From Eubacterium sp. (GTDB lineage Bacteria; Bacillota; Clostridia; Lachnospirales; Lachnospiraceae), in NCBI GenBank assembly GCA_017475235.1, contig JAFVGA010000024.1:16697-80696 (forward strand): DNA of 64,000 bases, in the 5' to 3' direction. Of the stretch, positions 15,913 through 25,466 are shown piece by piece; position 1 is the first letter of the stretch; each line of letters begins with the position of its first letter. Below the pieces are notes generated by a model. The model was not told the origin of the DNA, searched no databases, and saw only the letters and a program-made list of their open reading frames with translations. A program made the position numbers and the translations under genes.

Positions 15913-18589
15913 AAAGAAATTTTCACTTCAGAATTGGATTAAAGCAAATAAATTCTATTTACTTGCTTTTATTTTGCCTGTAGTGTCAATGCTAGTTGTA
16001 TTTGCAATTAAGGGAGTTTTCCCATTTGGAAATATGACATATCTAAGGAGTGATTGCTATCACCAATACACACCTTATCTTGAAATACTACAAGAGAAGT
16101 TGCGTAGTGCTGGCAGTCTATTCTATACATGGGAGATTGGTGGCGGTATGAACTTTATCGCTATCATGGCATACTACCTAGCCAGCCCTGCAAATATCCT
16201 AACTTTGATCTGGCCTGGTAACATGGCTGATATCACAGATTTCTTTATCGTAGTTAAGATGGGTCTTGCAGGTTTCTCAATGTCATACTTCTTAACAAAG
16301 AGATTTAACAAGGAAGGTGCTCTTCCTGTTGCATTCGGAATGGCATATGCATTGTCAGCATACTTTGCAGCGTTCAGCTGGAACATTATGTGGCTTGACT
16401 GTATGTGGCTACTTCCATTTATTATTCTAGGACTTGAAAGACTCGTAAGAGAAGGCAAAGTCCTTATGTATTGTGTAGCTTTAGCTCTTGGCGTTTTCTC
16501 AAACTATTATATAGGTATTATGCTTTGCCTATTCAGTGTGTTCTACTTCATCTACTTGTTTGCAACAACAGATATTCCTGGAAAAGAGGACACATTCAAA
16601 AGCAAGGCTTTAGCAAGACTTAAAGTATTAGGAAAATATGCGCTCTACTCACTTATCAGTGGTGGACTTGCAATGATTGTTATTCTTCCAGAGTACTTTA
16701 ACTTGATGCTTACAAAATCAGCGGACACAACATTCCCTACAGAGATTACTGAGTACTTCTCATTAGTTTATGCGTTCTTTAGATCGCTAATCACTATTCC
16801 TGTAGCGGACCTTAACTTCTATCACGACCCTAACATCTATGCTTCAGTAGCTGTGTTTATCGTGATTCCATTGTTCTGGTTATGTAAGAGCATCAGCATC
16901 AAAGAGCGTGTTGGTAAAACAATCTTTATGCTCTTTATGCTACTTGGTTTCAACATCAACATACTTGATTATATTTGGCATGGTTTCCACTTCCCTAACA
17001 GTCTTCCATGTAGACAGTCATTCTTATATATCTTCTTGATTTTGACTATGGGTTATGAGGCTATGACACATATCAAGGAATTCAAATACAAACACATCAT
17101 TGGTGCTACCGGTGGTGCTGTTGCTCTACTTCTTCTATTCGAGCAAATCTTCGATACAGAAAAGATTGAGATGTTCACAAAGCCAACTACTAGCATCACA
17201 ATGGTTAGAGTAATATTCTTAAGTATTACTTTCATCGTTATCTACGCATTCATCATGTGTCTATACAAACGCAAACCACAGATGAAAGGTTTCTTTGCAT
17301 ACATAATGATTCTCGTTCTATTCTGCGAGTTAACTTTAAATATGAACCAGACTTCTATCCCATCAACATCAGATAGAACTGGATACTACGCCGACAAAGC
17401 GCCTATTGAAAGGCTCAGCAAGATAGCCGATAAGAAATCCAAAGAAGAAGGTGTCGGCTTCTATAGATGTGAAATGAAGGAACATGATACAAGAAACAAC
17501 GGTGCACGTTACCACTACAATAGTATTTCGACGTTCTCGTCTGTATCATCTGCAGCTATCCAAGATTTCTATTCAAATATTGGTATGCAGACTTCATTCA
17601 ACGCTTATTCATACTTGGGACATACTCCACTAACTGCAGCTATGTTCGCAGTTAAGTATGAGTACGCAAAGGGTGAGCCTTCAATTCCAAAGGATATGTC
17701 TAGAATTGACAATTCCACAACACTACCAACAAGTAATGCAAACGGACAGGCAAACGACGGCAGTTTAGGCCTCTACGAATATAACAAAACACTTCCATTA
17801 GGATTTGTAATAGATTCAGGTACAATGTCTAGCTGGAATTTGGATTCAGGAAATCCTTTCACTTGTCAAAACAGTTTCATCAAGAGTGCGACTGGATTAG
17901 ATGATCATATCTTCCACCAACTTAAAGGCAATGGCCAAGCTGGAAACTTCAATGTTGACTATTCACTAGAAAGCGATGATTCATTCAAAGATGACGGAGC
18001 AGGCACTTTAGATGTTTACGTATACTGCCAGACTGAGGCAGAAAACTTGACTGCTACTGTTTCTGGAAAGACTGAAAAGACTTGCTCATTCTCAGCTACA
18101 AACCAAAACTACATCTGTCATATCGGAGAGGTTGAGAGAGGATCAAAAATCTCTATTACAGGTGGCGACAATAAAACAGTTTCAACAGCTTATGCTTACG
18201 CCTTCGACGAAGAAGCTTGGCAAGAAGCATTTGATATTCTAAACTCTAGCCCACTTAATGTTACAGAGTGGAAAGATACAGAAATCACTGGTACTGTGGA
18301 CGCAAAAGAAGCTGGATTGCTATTCACTTCTATTCCATATGAAGAAGGTTGGAGCATAACTATAGACGGCAACGAAGTTGAGCCAGGAAAGATTTGTAAG
18401 GGTGCTTTGATTGGTATCTCAGTTACACCTGGTAAACACACAATCGAGTTTAGTTATTGTCCAAAGGGATTTGTACCGGGTATAATCATTACACTAGTAT
18501 CACTAGTATTGTTGATAGTACTTGCGAAACGCGAAAAATGGTTACTTTGGTTTGACAACAAAAAAAGAAAAAAGACTTTAGATAATTAA
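15899..18589 (+). CDS. yfhO: YfhO-family membrane glycosyltransferase (GT-C like)
   Basis: 896 residues. About twelve membrane segments occupy 18-480. The early loop FGNMTYLRSDCYHQYTPYL carries the acidic residues expected of a GT-C active site. A large extracytoplasmic region follows (about 480-860, with several aromatic-rich motifs such as FTSIPYEEGWSITIDG), then a last helix. In Bacillus, CsbB, GtcA and YfhO together decorate lipoteichoic acid with GlcNAc; by analogy this protein transfers the flipped sugar to a surface polymer. AAGGAG lies 10 bases before ATG 15899. The LtaS-like gene at 46138 could supply the acceptor. Confidence 0.9.
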   Translation: MKRAKKKFSLQNWIKANKFYLLAFILPVVSMLVVFAIKGVFPFGNMTYLRSDCYHQYTPYLEILQEKLRSAGSLFYTWEIGGGMNFIAIMAYYLASPANILTLIWPGNMADITDFFIVVKMGLAGFSMSYFLTKRFNKEGALPVAFGMAYALSAYFAAFSWNIMWLDCMWLLPFIILGLERLVREGKVLMYCVALALGVFSNYYIGIMLCLFSVFYFIYLFATTDIPGKEDTFKSKALARLKVLGKYALYSLISGGLAMIVILPEYFNLMLTKSADTTFPTEITEYFSLVYAFFRSLITIPVADLNFYHDPNIYASVAVFIVIPLFWLCKSISIKERVGKTIFMLFMLLGFNINILDYIWHGFHFPNSLPCRQSFLYIFLILTMGYEAMTHIKEFKYKHIIGATGGAVALLLLFEQIFDTEKIEMFTKPTTSITMVRVIFLSITFIVIYAFIMCLYKRKPQMKGFFAYIMILVLFCELTLNMNQTSIPSTSDRTGYYADKAPIERLSKIADKKSKEEGVGFYRCEMKEHDTRNNGARYHYNSISTFSSVSSAAIQDFYSNIGMQTSFNAYSYLGHTPLTAAMFAVKYEYAKGEPSIPKDMSRIDNSTTLPTSNANGQANDGSLGLYEYNKTLPLGFVIDSGTMSSWNLDSGNPFTCQNSFIKSATGLDDHIFHQLKGNGQAGNFNVDYSLESDDSFKDDGAGTLDVYVYCQTEAENLTATVSGKTEKTCSFSATNQNYICHIGEVERGSKISITGGDNKTVSTAYAYAFDEEAWQEAFDILNSSPLNVTEWKDTEITGTVDAKEAGLLFTSIPYEEGWSITIDGNEVEPGKICKGALIGISVTPGKHTIEFSYCPKGFVPGIIITLVSLVLLIVLAKREKWLLWFDNKKRKKTLDN

Positions 18590-18591
18590 TC

Positions 18592-18815
18592 TAAGACAAA
18601 GGATTAGCTAAAACTCATAGAAGATATTCGATAGTAATCACTATTCAAAATATTTCTAGGGTACGAGCTCAAAAAAAAGGAGTTTTCTTTATGAAAACTC
18701 CTTTTTGTTCGCTCCAAATTTTGTTTTGGTGAACAAAATTTGCCCCTGAAATATTTTTCATATTGATTAATCGAATTCCATCTTCTATTCGTAATCCGCT
18801 AATCTCTTTGTCTTA
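18592..18815 (+). repeat. Structured intergenic element B (long inverted repeat with two inner hairpins)
   Basis: The outer arms TAAGACAAAGGATTAGC (18592) and GCTAATCTCTTTGTCTTA (18798-18815) pair with one bulge. A second arm (18618-18640 with 18763-18787) follows, then a third (about 18643-18662 with 18742-18760). Inside are a terminator-like hairpin (AAGGAGTTTTC...GAAAACTCC then T5) and a hairpin AAATTTTG...CAAAATTT. Order and short conserved pieces match element A at 14101. It lies 3' of yfhO and its right end abuts the convergent lipoprotein gene. Confidence 0.75.
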
Positions 18816-18821
18816 TTTTAA

Positions 18822-19853
18822 TTATTTAACTTCTTTATTGTATATTGTCATCAAATTGTAATTAACGTAGTCGCCTGTGGTTGGTAGTTTTACATCGCTG
18901 ATTGCGCTTGAGTTGAAGTCTGTGCTTACGTCATCTAAATACTTTTTATACTCTTTGTTGAAGTATTCTTTCTTGTTCTTGTCTATTAGTTTCTGTTTGT
19001 TCTCTAGACTTTCTTTCTTCAAGTAATTATCTTCGCATCTAATCAAGTAATAATCTTTTCCATCCTGAATGATGTTGCTAAGTTCACCTGAGTTCATATC
19101 AAATACTTTTTTCTCGTAGTCTTTTTTTGCTTCGTTCTTGTAAATGATTTTTTCATATATGTCATCGTCGCTAAACTGCTTTGCTTCTCTTGAGAATGGT
19201 TGATACTGATTCTTGATATTCATTCTTGCGAACTTCATCCATTTATCGATGTAAGCCTTGTCGTGTTTGTCAGCGCTCATATGAATGTAACTAATCTTGG
19301 CTGCTCTAGTTTCTTCGTCGCTCACGGTCGCATCTTGTTCTTCAGTAACCTTTTCATATACTTTGTCAGCCAACTTATAGTTCTTATAGATTTTGACTAT
19401 ATCTTTTTCTTTGGCACCAGTGAATTTCTTTTCGTCTTCCGTCAGTCCAGAGTAATATTCCCTAGCTGCATCTTTAACGTCCGCCTCTTCACTGTTTGAA
19501 AGTGAAACTAGCTTTTCTTTAGCCATGGCTGCCATTGTGTATTTGACACTCATAGACTCTTTCACTTTATCGAAAACATACTGTGACAAAGTCTGTTCTT
19601 TTGTAACTTTGGCATTCCAGTCTACTGTTCCACCAAAACCTGCCTTGTGCTTATTTGCTGTATCCAAAAGTTGAACCATATACTCAGGCTTTTTGCAGAT
19701 CAATTTGTCCACTTTGAAGACTTCGTTATCTTCTAGTCCGAACAGCGTTCCGATAATAGGTGTGTCTGAATCCACAGAACATCCACATCCGAAAAGCATG
19801 GTGGACGACATAGCCAAAGTCAAACCAAGTGCTACTACTTTTTTAAATCTCAT
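18822..19853 (-). CDS. PrsA/SurA-like lipoprotein, probable extracytoplasmic chaperone
   Basis: 343 residues. A signal peptide ends in a lipobox-like MLFGCGC (C23 or C25). The mature part is helical and charged: an N-terminal SurA-like segment (about 45-160) and a region around 180-310 with KISYIHMSADKHDKAYIDKW and FDMNSGELSNIIQDGKDYYLIRCEDN, which resembles a parvulin core. The usual parvulin active-site His residues are not clearly present, so chaperone rather than isomerase activity is more likely. ATG 19853 follows GGAG at 8 bases. It lies 13 bases after the HAD-like gene, in the same unit. Confidence 0.75.
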   Translation of the reverse strand: MRFKKVVALGLTLAMSSTMLFGCGCSVDSDTPIIGTLFGLEDNEVFKVDKLICKKPEYMVQLLDTANKHKAGFGGTVDWNAKVTKEQTLSQYVFDKVKESMSVKYTMAAMAKEKLVSLSNSEEADVKDAAREYYSGLTEDEKKFTGAKEKDIVKIYKNYKLADKVYEKVTEEQDATVSDEETRAAKISYIHMSADKHDKAYIDKWMKFARMNIKNQYQPFSREAKQFSDDDIYEKIIYKNEAKKDYEKKVFDMNSGELSNIIQDGKDYYLIRCEDNYLKKESLENKQKLIDKNKKEYFNKEYKKYLDDVSTDFNSSAISDVKLPTTGDYVNYNLMTIYNKEVK

Positions 19854-19866
19854 ATTTAATTCTCCA

Positions 19867-20643
19867 CTACATTCTTAAAATGTCTTCTATAATCATATTC
19901 ACACTCTCTGCTATATGCTGAGCCGCATCTCTTACTTGTGATGCGCTGTCCATCATAGCGTAACTGAAGTATGAATGATCAAACAAATCTATATCACTGA
20001 AGCCCGCGCCAAAGACCACTGTATCTTCCTCAGATATGTCGAATAAATGCTGAATAACAGCCAAGGCCATACCTTTCGATACATATTGTCCTGTAACGAA
20101 CATATGCGTCTCATCTGTGGCCGAAATATTCGCTCTATTACCCCATTTCTCGACATATTCGCTGTATTCCGCCTCAGTAAAACCTTTGTCCTTAACAATA
20201 GTAATTTTAGTGATATCTCCACTCATTTCCTGAGTGCTGCTGACAAATTCAGGGATTATTCCGATCTTCTTAAGGCGTCTTTCAAATGTAGCATTAGCCT
20301 TTAGTAACACTGCATTTCTCTCGCCCGCCAAAACAAGTTTGTAACTTCTGTTATCACCTAATTCGTCGGCCACGCCCAGACAAACTAGTCTGTCAATTGG
20401 CGTTTTGCTGATTACTTTGTCTCGGTATATTACAACGCCACCATCATTACAAATATAGATGATGTCGTCTTTAAGTCTTCCAAAAATGTCTTTCACTGAA
20501 TCATAGTTTTGTGCTGTAGCGATAGCAAACTTTATGTCTTTCTCTTTTAGGCGCACAATTAAATCAAGAATGTCTTCCTTGACTTTCCTATCTTCATCCA
20601 GCTCTATTATATTTTCCAAACTACTTACAACTAATCTAATCAT
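19867..20643 (-). CDS. Cof-type HAD-superfamily protein with degenerate catalytic motif I
   Basis: 258 residues with the overall Cof/YidA layout: motif II (FAIATAQ), a C2-type cap, motif III Lys in VSKGMALAVI, and motif IV (VVFGAGFSDIDLFDHS). Motif I is lost: where the family has DLDGT, this protein reads SSLENI, so both catalytic Asp residues (positions 8 and 10) are replaced by Ser and Glu, and the GD of motif IV is GA. Phosphatase activity is therefore doubtful, and a binding or regulatory role is possible. GGGGA lies before ATG 20643. It is cotranscribed with the lipoprotein that follows. Confidence 0.8.
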   Translation of the reverse strand: MIRLVVSSLENIIELDEDRKVKEDILDLIVRLKEKDIKFAIATAQNYDSVKDIFGRLKDDIIYICNDGGVVIYRDKVISKTPIDRLVCLGVADELGDNRSYKLVLAGERNAVLLKANATFERRLKKIGIIPEFVSSTQEMSGDITKITIVKDKGFTEAEYSEYVEKWGNRANISATDETHMFVTGQYVSKGMALAVIQHLFDISEEDTVVFGAGFSDIDLFDHSYFSYAMMDSASQVRDAAQHIAESVNMIIEDILRM

Positions 20644-20655
20644 AGTTTCCCCAAA

Positions 20656-23016
20656 CTATTTCTTTCTCTTATAAGATTTGATTTTCGAATACTTTCCTAC
20701 ATAATGTGTGCCCTTAACTGTTGTATAAGCAATAACCTTATAATAGTATTTCTTTCCTTTTTTCAACTTCTTATCGTAAACAGTTAACTTTGCCCCTGTC
20801 TTGATAGAAGCAATCTTTTTATATCCAGTTTTTATATTGGTACTTCTCAATACATTGTATCCAGTCGCTCCTGCTACTGCCTTAAGATTAAATGTAACAC
20901 CTTTTCCTTTGGCTTTCATCTTTTTAATCTTGCTCTTGCCAGGAACAGGCTGAACAACTACACCCTTCGATAGAGTGCTTTTATGAAGTTTACCATTTAT
21001 TTTTCTAAATGCTAATACATGATATGTATACTTTACGCCAGTCTCAAGATTAGTATCTTTGAATGATGTCACATTTCCAGCTGCAATCTTGACGCATTTA
21101 AGGTCACCTACTTGTGCTTTTCTATAAACACGGTACTGACTAATGCCATACTGACTATTCCAAGAAACTGAAGCTGATTTATAACCTGTAGATTTTGCCT
21201 TTACGACCGGCTGATTTGGTGTAGCATTTGTAACCTTAACTGTACACTTAGATTTGAATCCCTTATTAGGAGTACATGTGATAACTGCTGTTCCAGCTTT
21301 CTTTGCAGTAATAACACCACTCTTTGAAACTGATGCCACAGCTCCGTTGCTCGACTTGAAGCTCTTAATTGAATTTTTCTTCGCCGAAGGCAAAAGCTTA
21401 GTAGCAAGCTTCTTTGTCTGGCCCGAATAAAGTGCAACATACGTAGGTGAAATCGAAACGCCGCTTGTCACAACGCTAATCTTTATCGCACTGATACAAC
21501 CAGTTGCAGAAATAGCATAAACTGTTGTTCCACCCTTCTTCTTGCCAGTCACATATCCTTTTGAATCAACTGTACAAACAGCTGGGTTGTTCGATCTATA
21601 GTAAAGTGTGCCTGCTCCCGAAACTTTAACAGGCAACTTAGTCTTCACTTTCTTTGTAACGTATTTTGCTGAAGTAACTGTAGTGTACGACGCCGACAAA
21701 TAACCCTTATAAGTCTTTCCCTTATACTTGGCAACTGCATATAGCCAATATGGGTTCTTTAGAAGTCTTACACCGTAACCAGAGTTACTAATTCTTCCAT
21801 TATAAACAGTAACCTTTGTGCCCTTTGGCAAAGTCACAAGTCCTTTGTATCCAGTTCCAGGACCCTTACGAATCATAATTGAATCTGCTGTCTTTCCGTT
21901 CTTGGCTGCAGAGCCTAGAGTTACGCTCTGGCTCCTTGCTGGCATACTCTTGAAAACAGGAATAACGAACTTCTTAGTGAGTCCTGCAATTCCCATCGCT
22001 TTGTACGCGTTTGCAGTTAGGTCAGCCTCTGCTGCTGCGCCGTAAACGTTTGTCATATATTGATGTGAATACAATCCATAGCTTGAAGATCTGTTTACAT
22101 TAAATCTCTCGAAGTAGATTGTATTTTGTCCACAGTTAATGTATTTCGCACCAATGTACTGCGCGCCACCGTTGATAGACTTCATAGGTGTATTCCATGG
22201 ACGCGAATAACTCTTTCCACTCTTCGCCCACTTCAAGCCACTGGCAACTGGGTTAGCACCAGTAAATGCGCCAATATTATAGAAGTTGTAGACCCCTTTG
22301 TAGGAGCCGTATGAACCAGAAACACTTCCACTTCCGCCCATTCCAGCATACTTCGCATTTCTAGAGCCACCAATCTCCTGGCGAATCTTTGAAGCGATAT
22401 AATATGCGTTCACCTTGCTGGCCTTGGCCGCCGCAATAATCTGCGCCGAATACTTAGTATTTGTCTTTGTATATTTACCTTTGCTAGTCAAATAGCAAAT
22501 GTTTGTCTTATACATAAATGTGCCCTTGAGAACTGCTTCCACTCCAGCCTGCGTCTGCGTCGAAGAATCATAAGCTAGTGATTCAAACATATAAATAGAT
22601 GAAGCATTTAAGAAGTTTCTTGGATCCATAAAGTATGCCACAGCATTCCTGTTTGCTGAAACCCAAGTTCCACCATCTTTTGCTACATATTTCTTTGTCT
22701 GTGGGAAGTAATTTCCCTTTGCATTTGATTTGAAGAACTTACTAAAGTAGTTTTCAATCAAACTGTTATTGTTTGCAGCTTCTTTTTTGACTGCTGTTGC
22801 AAATTTAATGTTTGTCTTATATGGAACAAACTTCCAATTTGGATATTTTTTATGCAAAGCACGTAGACTAGCTTTGTAACTTGCTGGGAAGTTCTTAATG
22901 CTAGTCTCAAAGGCATCAGCTTTAACTTCTGTTTTTGGCACAAAGTTAACACTGGCTACCACTAGCGCCATAGCCAAAATCATAACAATTATTCTTTTTA
23001 CTGTTTTGTTTTGCAT
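20656..23016 (-). CDS. Secreted N-acetylglucosaminidase with SH3, Ig-like and fibronectin III domains
   Basis: 786 residues from ATG 23016; the longer frame begins at a TTG one base after the GAGG ribosome site and is unlikely. A signal peptide ends near KADA (about 34). The glucosaminidase domain (about 100-340) has the catalytic Glu in IASKIRQEIGGS and the region GVYNFYNIGAFTG. SH3-like repeats follow (about 370-460, SIMIRKGPGTGY), then BIG2-like domains (about 460-600, FKSSNGAVASVSKSGVITAKKAG) and two fibronectin III repeats with Lys-rich strands. It cuts the glycan chain of peptidoglycan during growth or separation. No sortase motif is visible; the basic repeats may bind wall polymers. 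Confidence 0.9.
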   Translation of the reverse strand: MQNKTVKRIIVMILAMALVVASVNFVPKTEVKADAFETSIKNFPASYKASLRALHKKYPNWKFVPYKTNIKFATAVKKEAANNNSLIENYFSKFFKSNAKGNYFPQTKKYVAKDGGTWVSANRNAVAYFMDPRNFLNASSIYMFESLAYDSSTQTQAGVEAVLKGTFMYKTNICYLTSKGKYTKTNTKYSAQIIAAAKASKVNAYYIASKIRQEIGGSRNAKYAGMGGSGSVSGSYGSYKGVYNFYNIGAFTGANPVASGLKWAKSGKSYSRPWNTPMKSINGGAQYIGAKYINCGQNTIYFERFNVNRSSSYGLYSHQYMTNVYGAAAEADLTANAYKAMGIAGLTKKFVIPVFKSMPARSQSVTLGSAAKNGKTADSIMIRKGPGTGYKGLVTLPKGTKVTVYNGRISNSGYGVRLLKNPYWLYAVAKYKGKTYKGYLSASYTTVTSAKYVTKKVKTKLPVKVSGAGTLYYRSNNPAVCTVDSKGYVTGKKKGGTTVYAISATGCISAIKISVVTSGVSISPTYVALYSGQTKKLATKLLPSAKKNSIKSFKSSNGAVASVSKSGVITAKKAGTAVITCTPNKGFKSKCTVKVTNATPNQPVVKAKSTGYKSASVSWNSQYGISQYRVYRKAQVGDLKCVKIAAGNVTSFKDTNLETGVKYTYHVLAFRKINGKLHKSTLSKGVVVQPVPGKSKIKKMKAKGKGVTFNLKAVAGATGYNVLRSTNIKTGYKKIASIKTGAKLTVYDKKLKKGKKYYYKVIAYTTVKGTHYVGKYSKIKSYKRKK

Positions 23017-23058
23017 AATCAAACCTCAAACTTTAGTTTTAGCAAAAACAACTAGTAT

Positions 23059-25440
23059 TTATTTCTTACGTACTTTTACGCCCTTTGTCGCACGCTTACC
23101 AATCTTAAGCTTACGTAGTTCAACGTTCTTTCCGTTAGCCTTAACTGTAATATCATCGCCAGTATCTAGAACATAAACGTTTGATACCCAGTCACCATCG
23201 TTTAGACGAATACCAATAACTCCCTTTGTACCCTTCTTCTGCTCAGGCACCTGACTGATAGGGAATCTTAGGAAGATACCACCATCTGTCTGGATAACAA
23301 GAATCTCGCGAGTATACTGAAGTTCTGTCTCTTGCTTGTCATCTCCATCGATAGGAAGTTCAGTCTGCTCGAAGTCTAATGATTCCATATCCTCATCAGA
23401 TCCGCCAGTAATCTCGACTGATTCTTCGTCGTCGTAAACTTTTTCGGAAATTCTAGTCATATTAACTGCAGCTAGTTCGTCGCCGTCGGCCAACTTGGTT
23501 GCAGCCATAGTTTTTCTGTTAGTTTCGAACTCGCTTCCGTCTACTAACTTTATAAGCCCTAATTTTGTTGTAAATAAGAGTTTTTTGTCTTTAATCTCAT
23601 CATAAGTGAACAACGCCACGATATTTTCACCCGCACTTGAGTAGTTTCCAAGGTTATCGATAGGTGTTCCCTTCTCACGCACCTTCTTTAGAGGAATCTG
23701 TTGAACCTTAACTTGGTGCACATTTCCAGTGTTTGTGAAGATCAAAACACTGTCTGTATTCATACATCTGTAAATATATTTGTAATCATTATTCACAGAT
23801 TCAATATTTCTATCATAAGCTGCTGGCTCGAGAAGTTTTGCGTATCCAAACTTGTCCTGTACAAAAACAACTTCTTGCTCTACAAATTCGTTCTCGTTAA
23901 AGACAGCCTCTTTACCATCTTCAATAGAAGTCTTTCTCTCTTCTGCGTACTCCTCTTTGATAGCCTTAAGGTCAGTCTTAATAGCCTTTGTCATTGAGCG
24001 CTTGTTCTGAAGAATATCTTCATACTCAGCAATCTTTTCAGTTAGCTCTTCGTATTCTTTTTCAAGAGCCTTAATCTCAAGGCCAATCAACTTAGCAAGT
24101 CTTAAGTCTAAGATAGCTGTAGCCTGGCGATCAGTAAAACTCAAGTTTCCTGCAAGAACTGCATTCTCTTTTTTCTTAAACTTGATACCTTCAGTCACAC
24201 CTTTAGTCAAGCAATCTCTTACTTGCTTCTGGCTCTCACTACCGCGGATAATCTCGATAATCAAATCGATTATATTTGTAGCCTTGATAAGACCTTCTTT
24301 GATCTCTTTTTGCTCCATCGCTTTTTCTAGCAATGTCTTATACTTTCTTGTTGCAAGTTCGTACTGATACTCAACGTAGAACTTGAGAATCTTTTTGATT
24401 CCCATAACTTCTGGTCTACCATCAGCAATTGCTAGCATATTTACGCCAAAAGTGTCTTCAAGTTTTGTCTTCTTATAAAGCATATTCGTAATCTTCTCAA
24501 CATCTGCGCCCTTCTTAAGTTCAAGCACGATACGAACACCATCTTTATTAGTAGCATTTTGAATATCAACAATATCTGTTGTAACTTTATTTTCAACAAG
24601 TGACACAACGTCTGATAAGAACTTACCAACGCCCGCTCCAATCATTGTGTAAGGAATCTCTGTAATGATAAGTTTGTCATGTCCTCTGCTCTTTCCTTTT
24701 TCGAACTCAATCTTTCCACGAAGTTTAAGTTTTCCAGTTCCTGTTTCGTAAATCTCTTTTAGTTCAGATTTATTTGCAACGATTCCGCCTGTTGGGAAAT
24801 CTGGACCTGGCATAATCTCAAGCAACTCTTCCACGCTGATGCTGTTCTTTGACATATATTTCATAACAGCATCAATAACTTCGCCTAAGTTGTGAGTTGG
24901 AATAGATGTTGCCATACCTACGGCGATACCATCTACACCGTTTACAAGTAAGTTTGGCACACGAACTGGAAGAACCTCTGGCTCTTTCTCGGTCTCGTCA
25001 AAGTTAGGGACGAAATCTACTATGTCTTTGTCCAGGTCTGCTAAGTAAACGTCCTCAGTAAACTTCTGGAGTTTAGCCTCTGTGTAACGCATGGACGCTG
25101 CTCCGTCACCTTCTATTGATCCGAAGTTTCCATGGCCATCCACCAACGCTTTACCCTTCTTGAACTCCTGAGCCAAAACTACAAGAGTTTCATAAATTGA
25201 ACTATCGCCGTGTGGATGATATTTACCCATCGTATCACCAACTATACGAGCTGATTTACGAGGGGACTTATCGTGGTTTAGATGAAGCTGGTCCATTGCG
25301 TAAAGCACACGTCTCTGAACTGGCTTCAAACCATCTCTAGCGTCAGGCAATGCTCTAGCACAGATAACACTCATCGCGTAATCTATGTAACTCTTTTGCA
25401 TTACCTCCGAATATTCCGTTTTAATTATTTGTTCTGACAT
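23059..25440 (-). CDS. parC: Type IIA DNA topoisomerase subunit A (ParC-like)
   Basis: 793 residues. The breakage-reunion domain begins YSEVMQKSYIDYAMSVICARALPDARDGLKPVQRR, and the DNA-linked Tyr is in GAASMRYTEAKL (about 120). The C-terminal beta-pinwheel (about 520-790) shows no GyrA box (QRRGGKG-like) in its first blade, where FGYAKLLEPAAYDRN is found. That favours a topoisomerase IV role in decatenation over gyrase. An acidic insert (DEESVEITGGSDEDMES) sits in the C-terminal part. ATG 25440 follows AGGAG. It lies 26 bases after parE in one unit. Annotation as GyrA is the alternative. Confidence 0.88.
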   Translation of the reverse strand: MSEQIIKTEYSEVMQKSYIDYAMSVICARALPDARDGLKPVQRRVLYAMDQLHLNHDKSPRKSARIVGDTMGKYHPHGDSSIYETLVVLAQEFKKGKALVDGHGNFGSIEGDGAASMRYTEAKLQKFTEDVYLADLDKDIVDFVPNFDETEKEPEVLPVRVPNLLVNGVDGIAVGMATSIPTHNLGEVIDAVMKYMSKNSISVEELLEIMPGPDFPTGGIVANKSELKEIYETGTGKLKLRGKIEFEKGKSRGHDKLIITEIPYTMIGAGVGKFLSDVVSLVENKVTTDIVDIQNATNKDGVRIVLELKKGADVEKITNMLYKKTKLEDTFGVNMLAIADGRPEVMGIKKILKFYVEYQYELATRKYKTLLEKAMEQKEIKEGLIKATNIIDLIIEIIRGSESQKQVRDCLTKGVTEGIKFKKKENAVLAGNLSFTDRQATAILDLRLAKLIGLEIKALEKEYEELTEKIAEYEDILQNKRSMTKAIKTDLKAIKEEYAEERKTSIEDGKEAVFNENEFVEQEVVFVQDKFGYAKLLEPAAYDRNIESVNNDYKYIYRCMNTDSVLIFTNTGNVHQVKVQQIPLKKVREKGTPIDNLGNYSSAGENIVALFTYDEIKDKKLLFTTKLGLIKLVDGSEFETNRKTMAATKLADGDELAAVNMTRISEKVYDDEESVEITGGSDEDMESLDFEQTELPIDGDDKQETELQYTREILVIQTDGGIFLRFPISQVPEQKKGTKGVIGIRLNDGDWVSNVYVLDTGDDITVKANGKNVELRKLKIGKRATKGVKVRKK

Positions 25441-25466
25441 TTATTTTCTCCTAATTCCTTAGTGTT

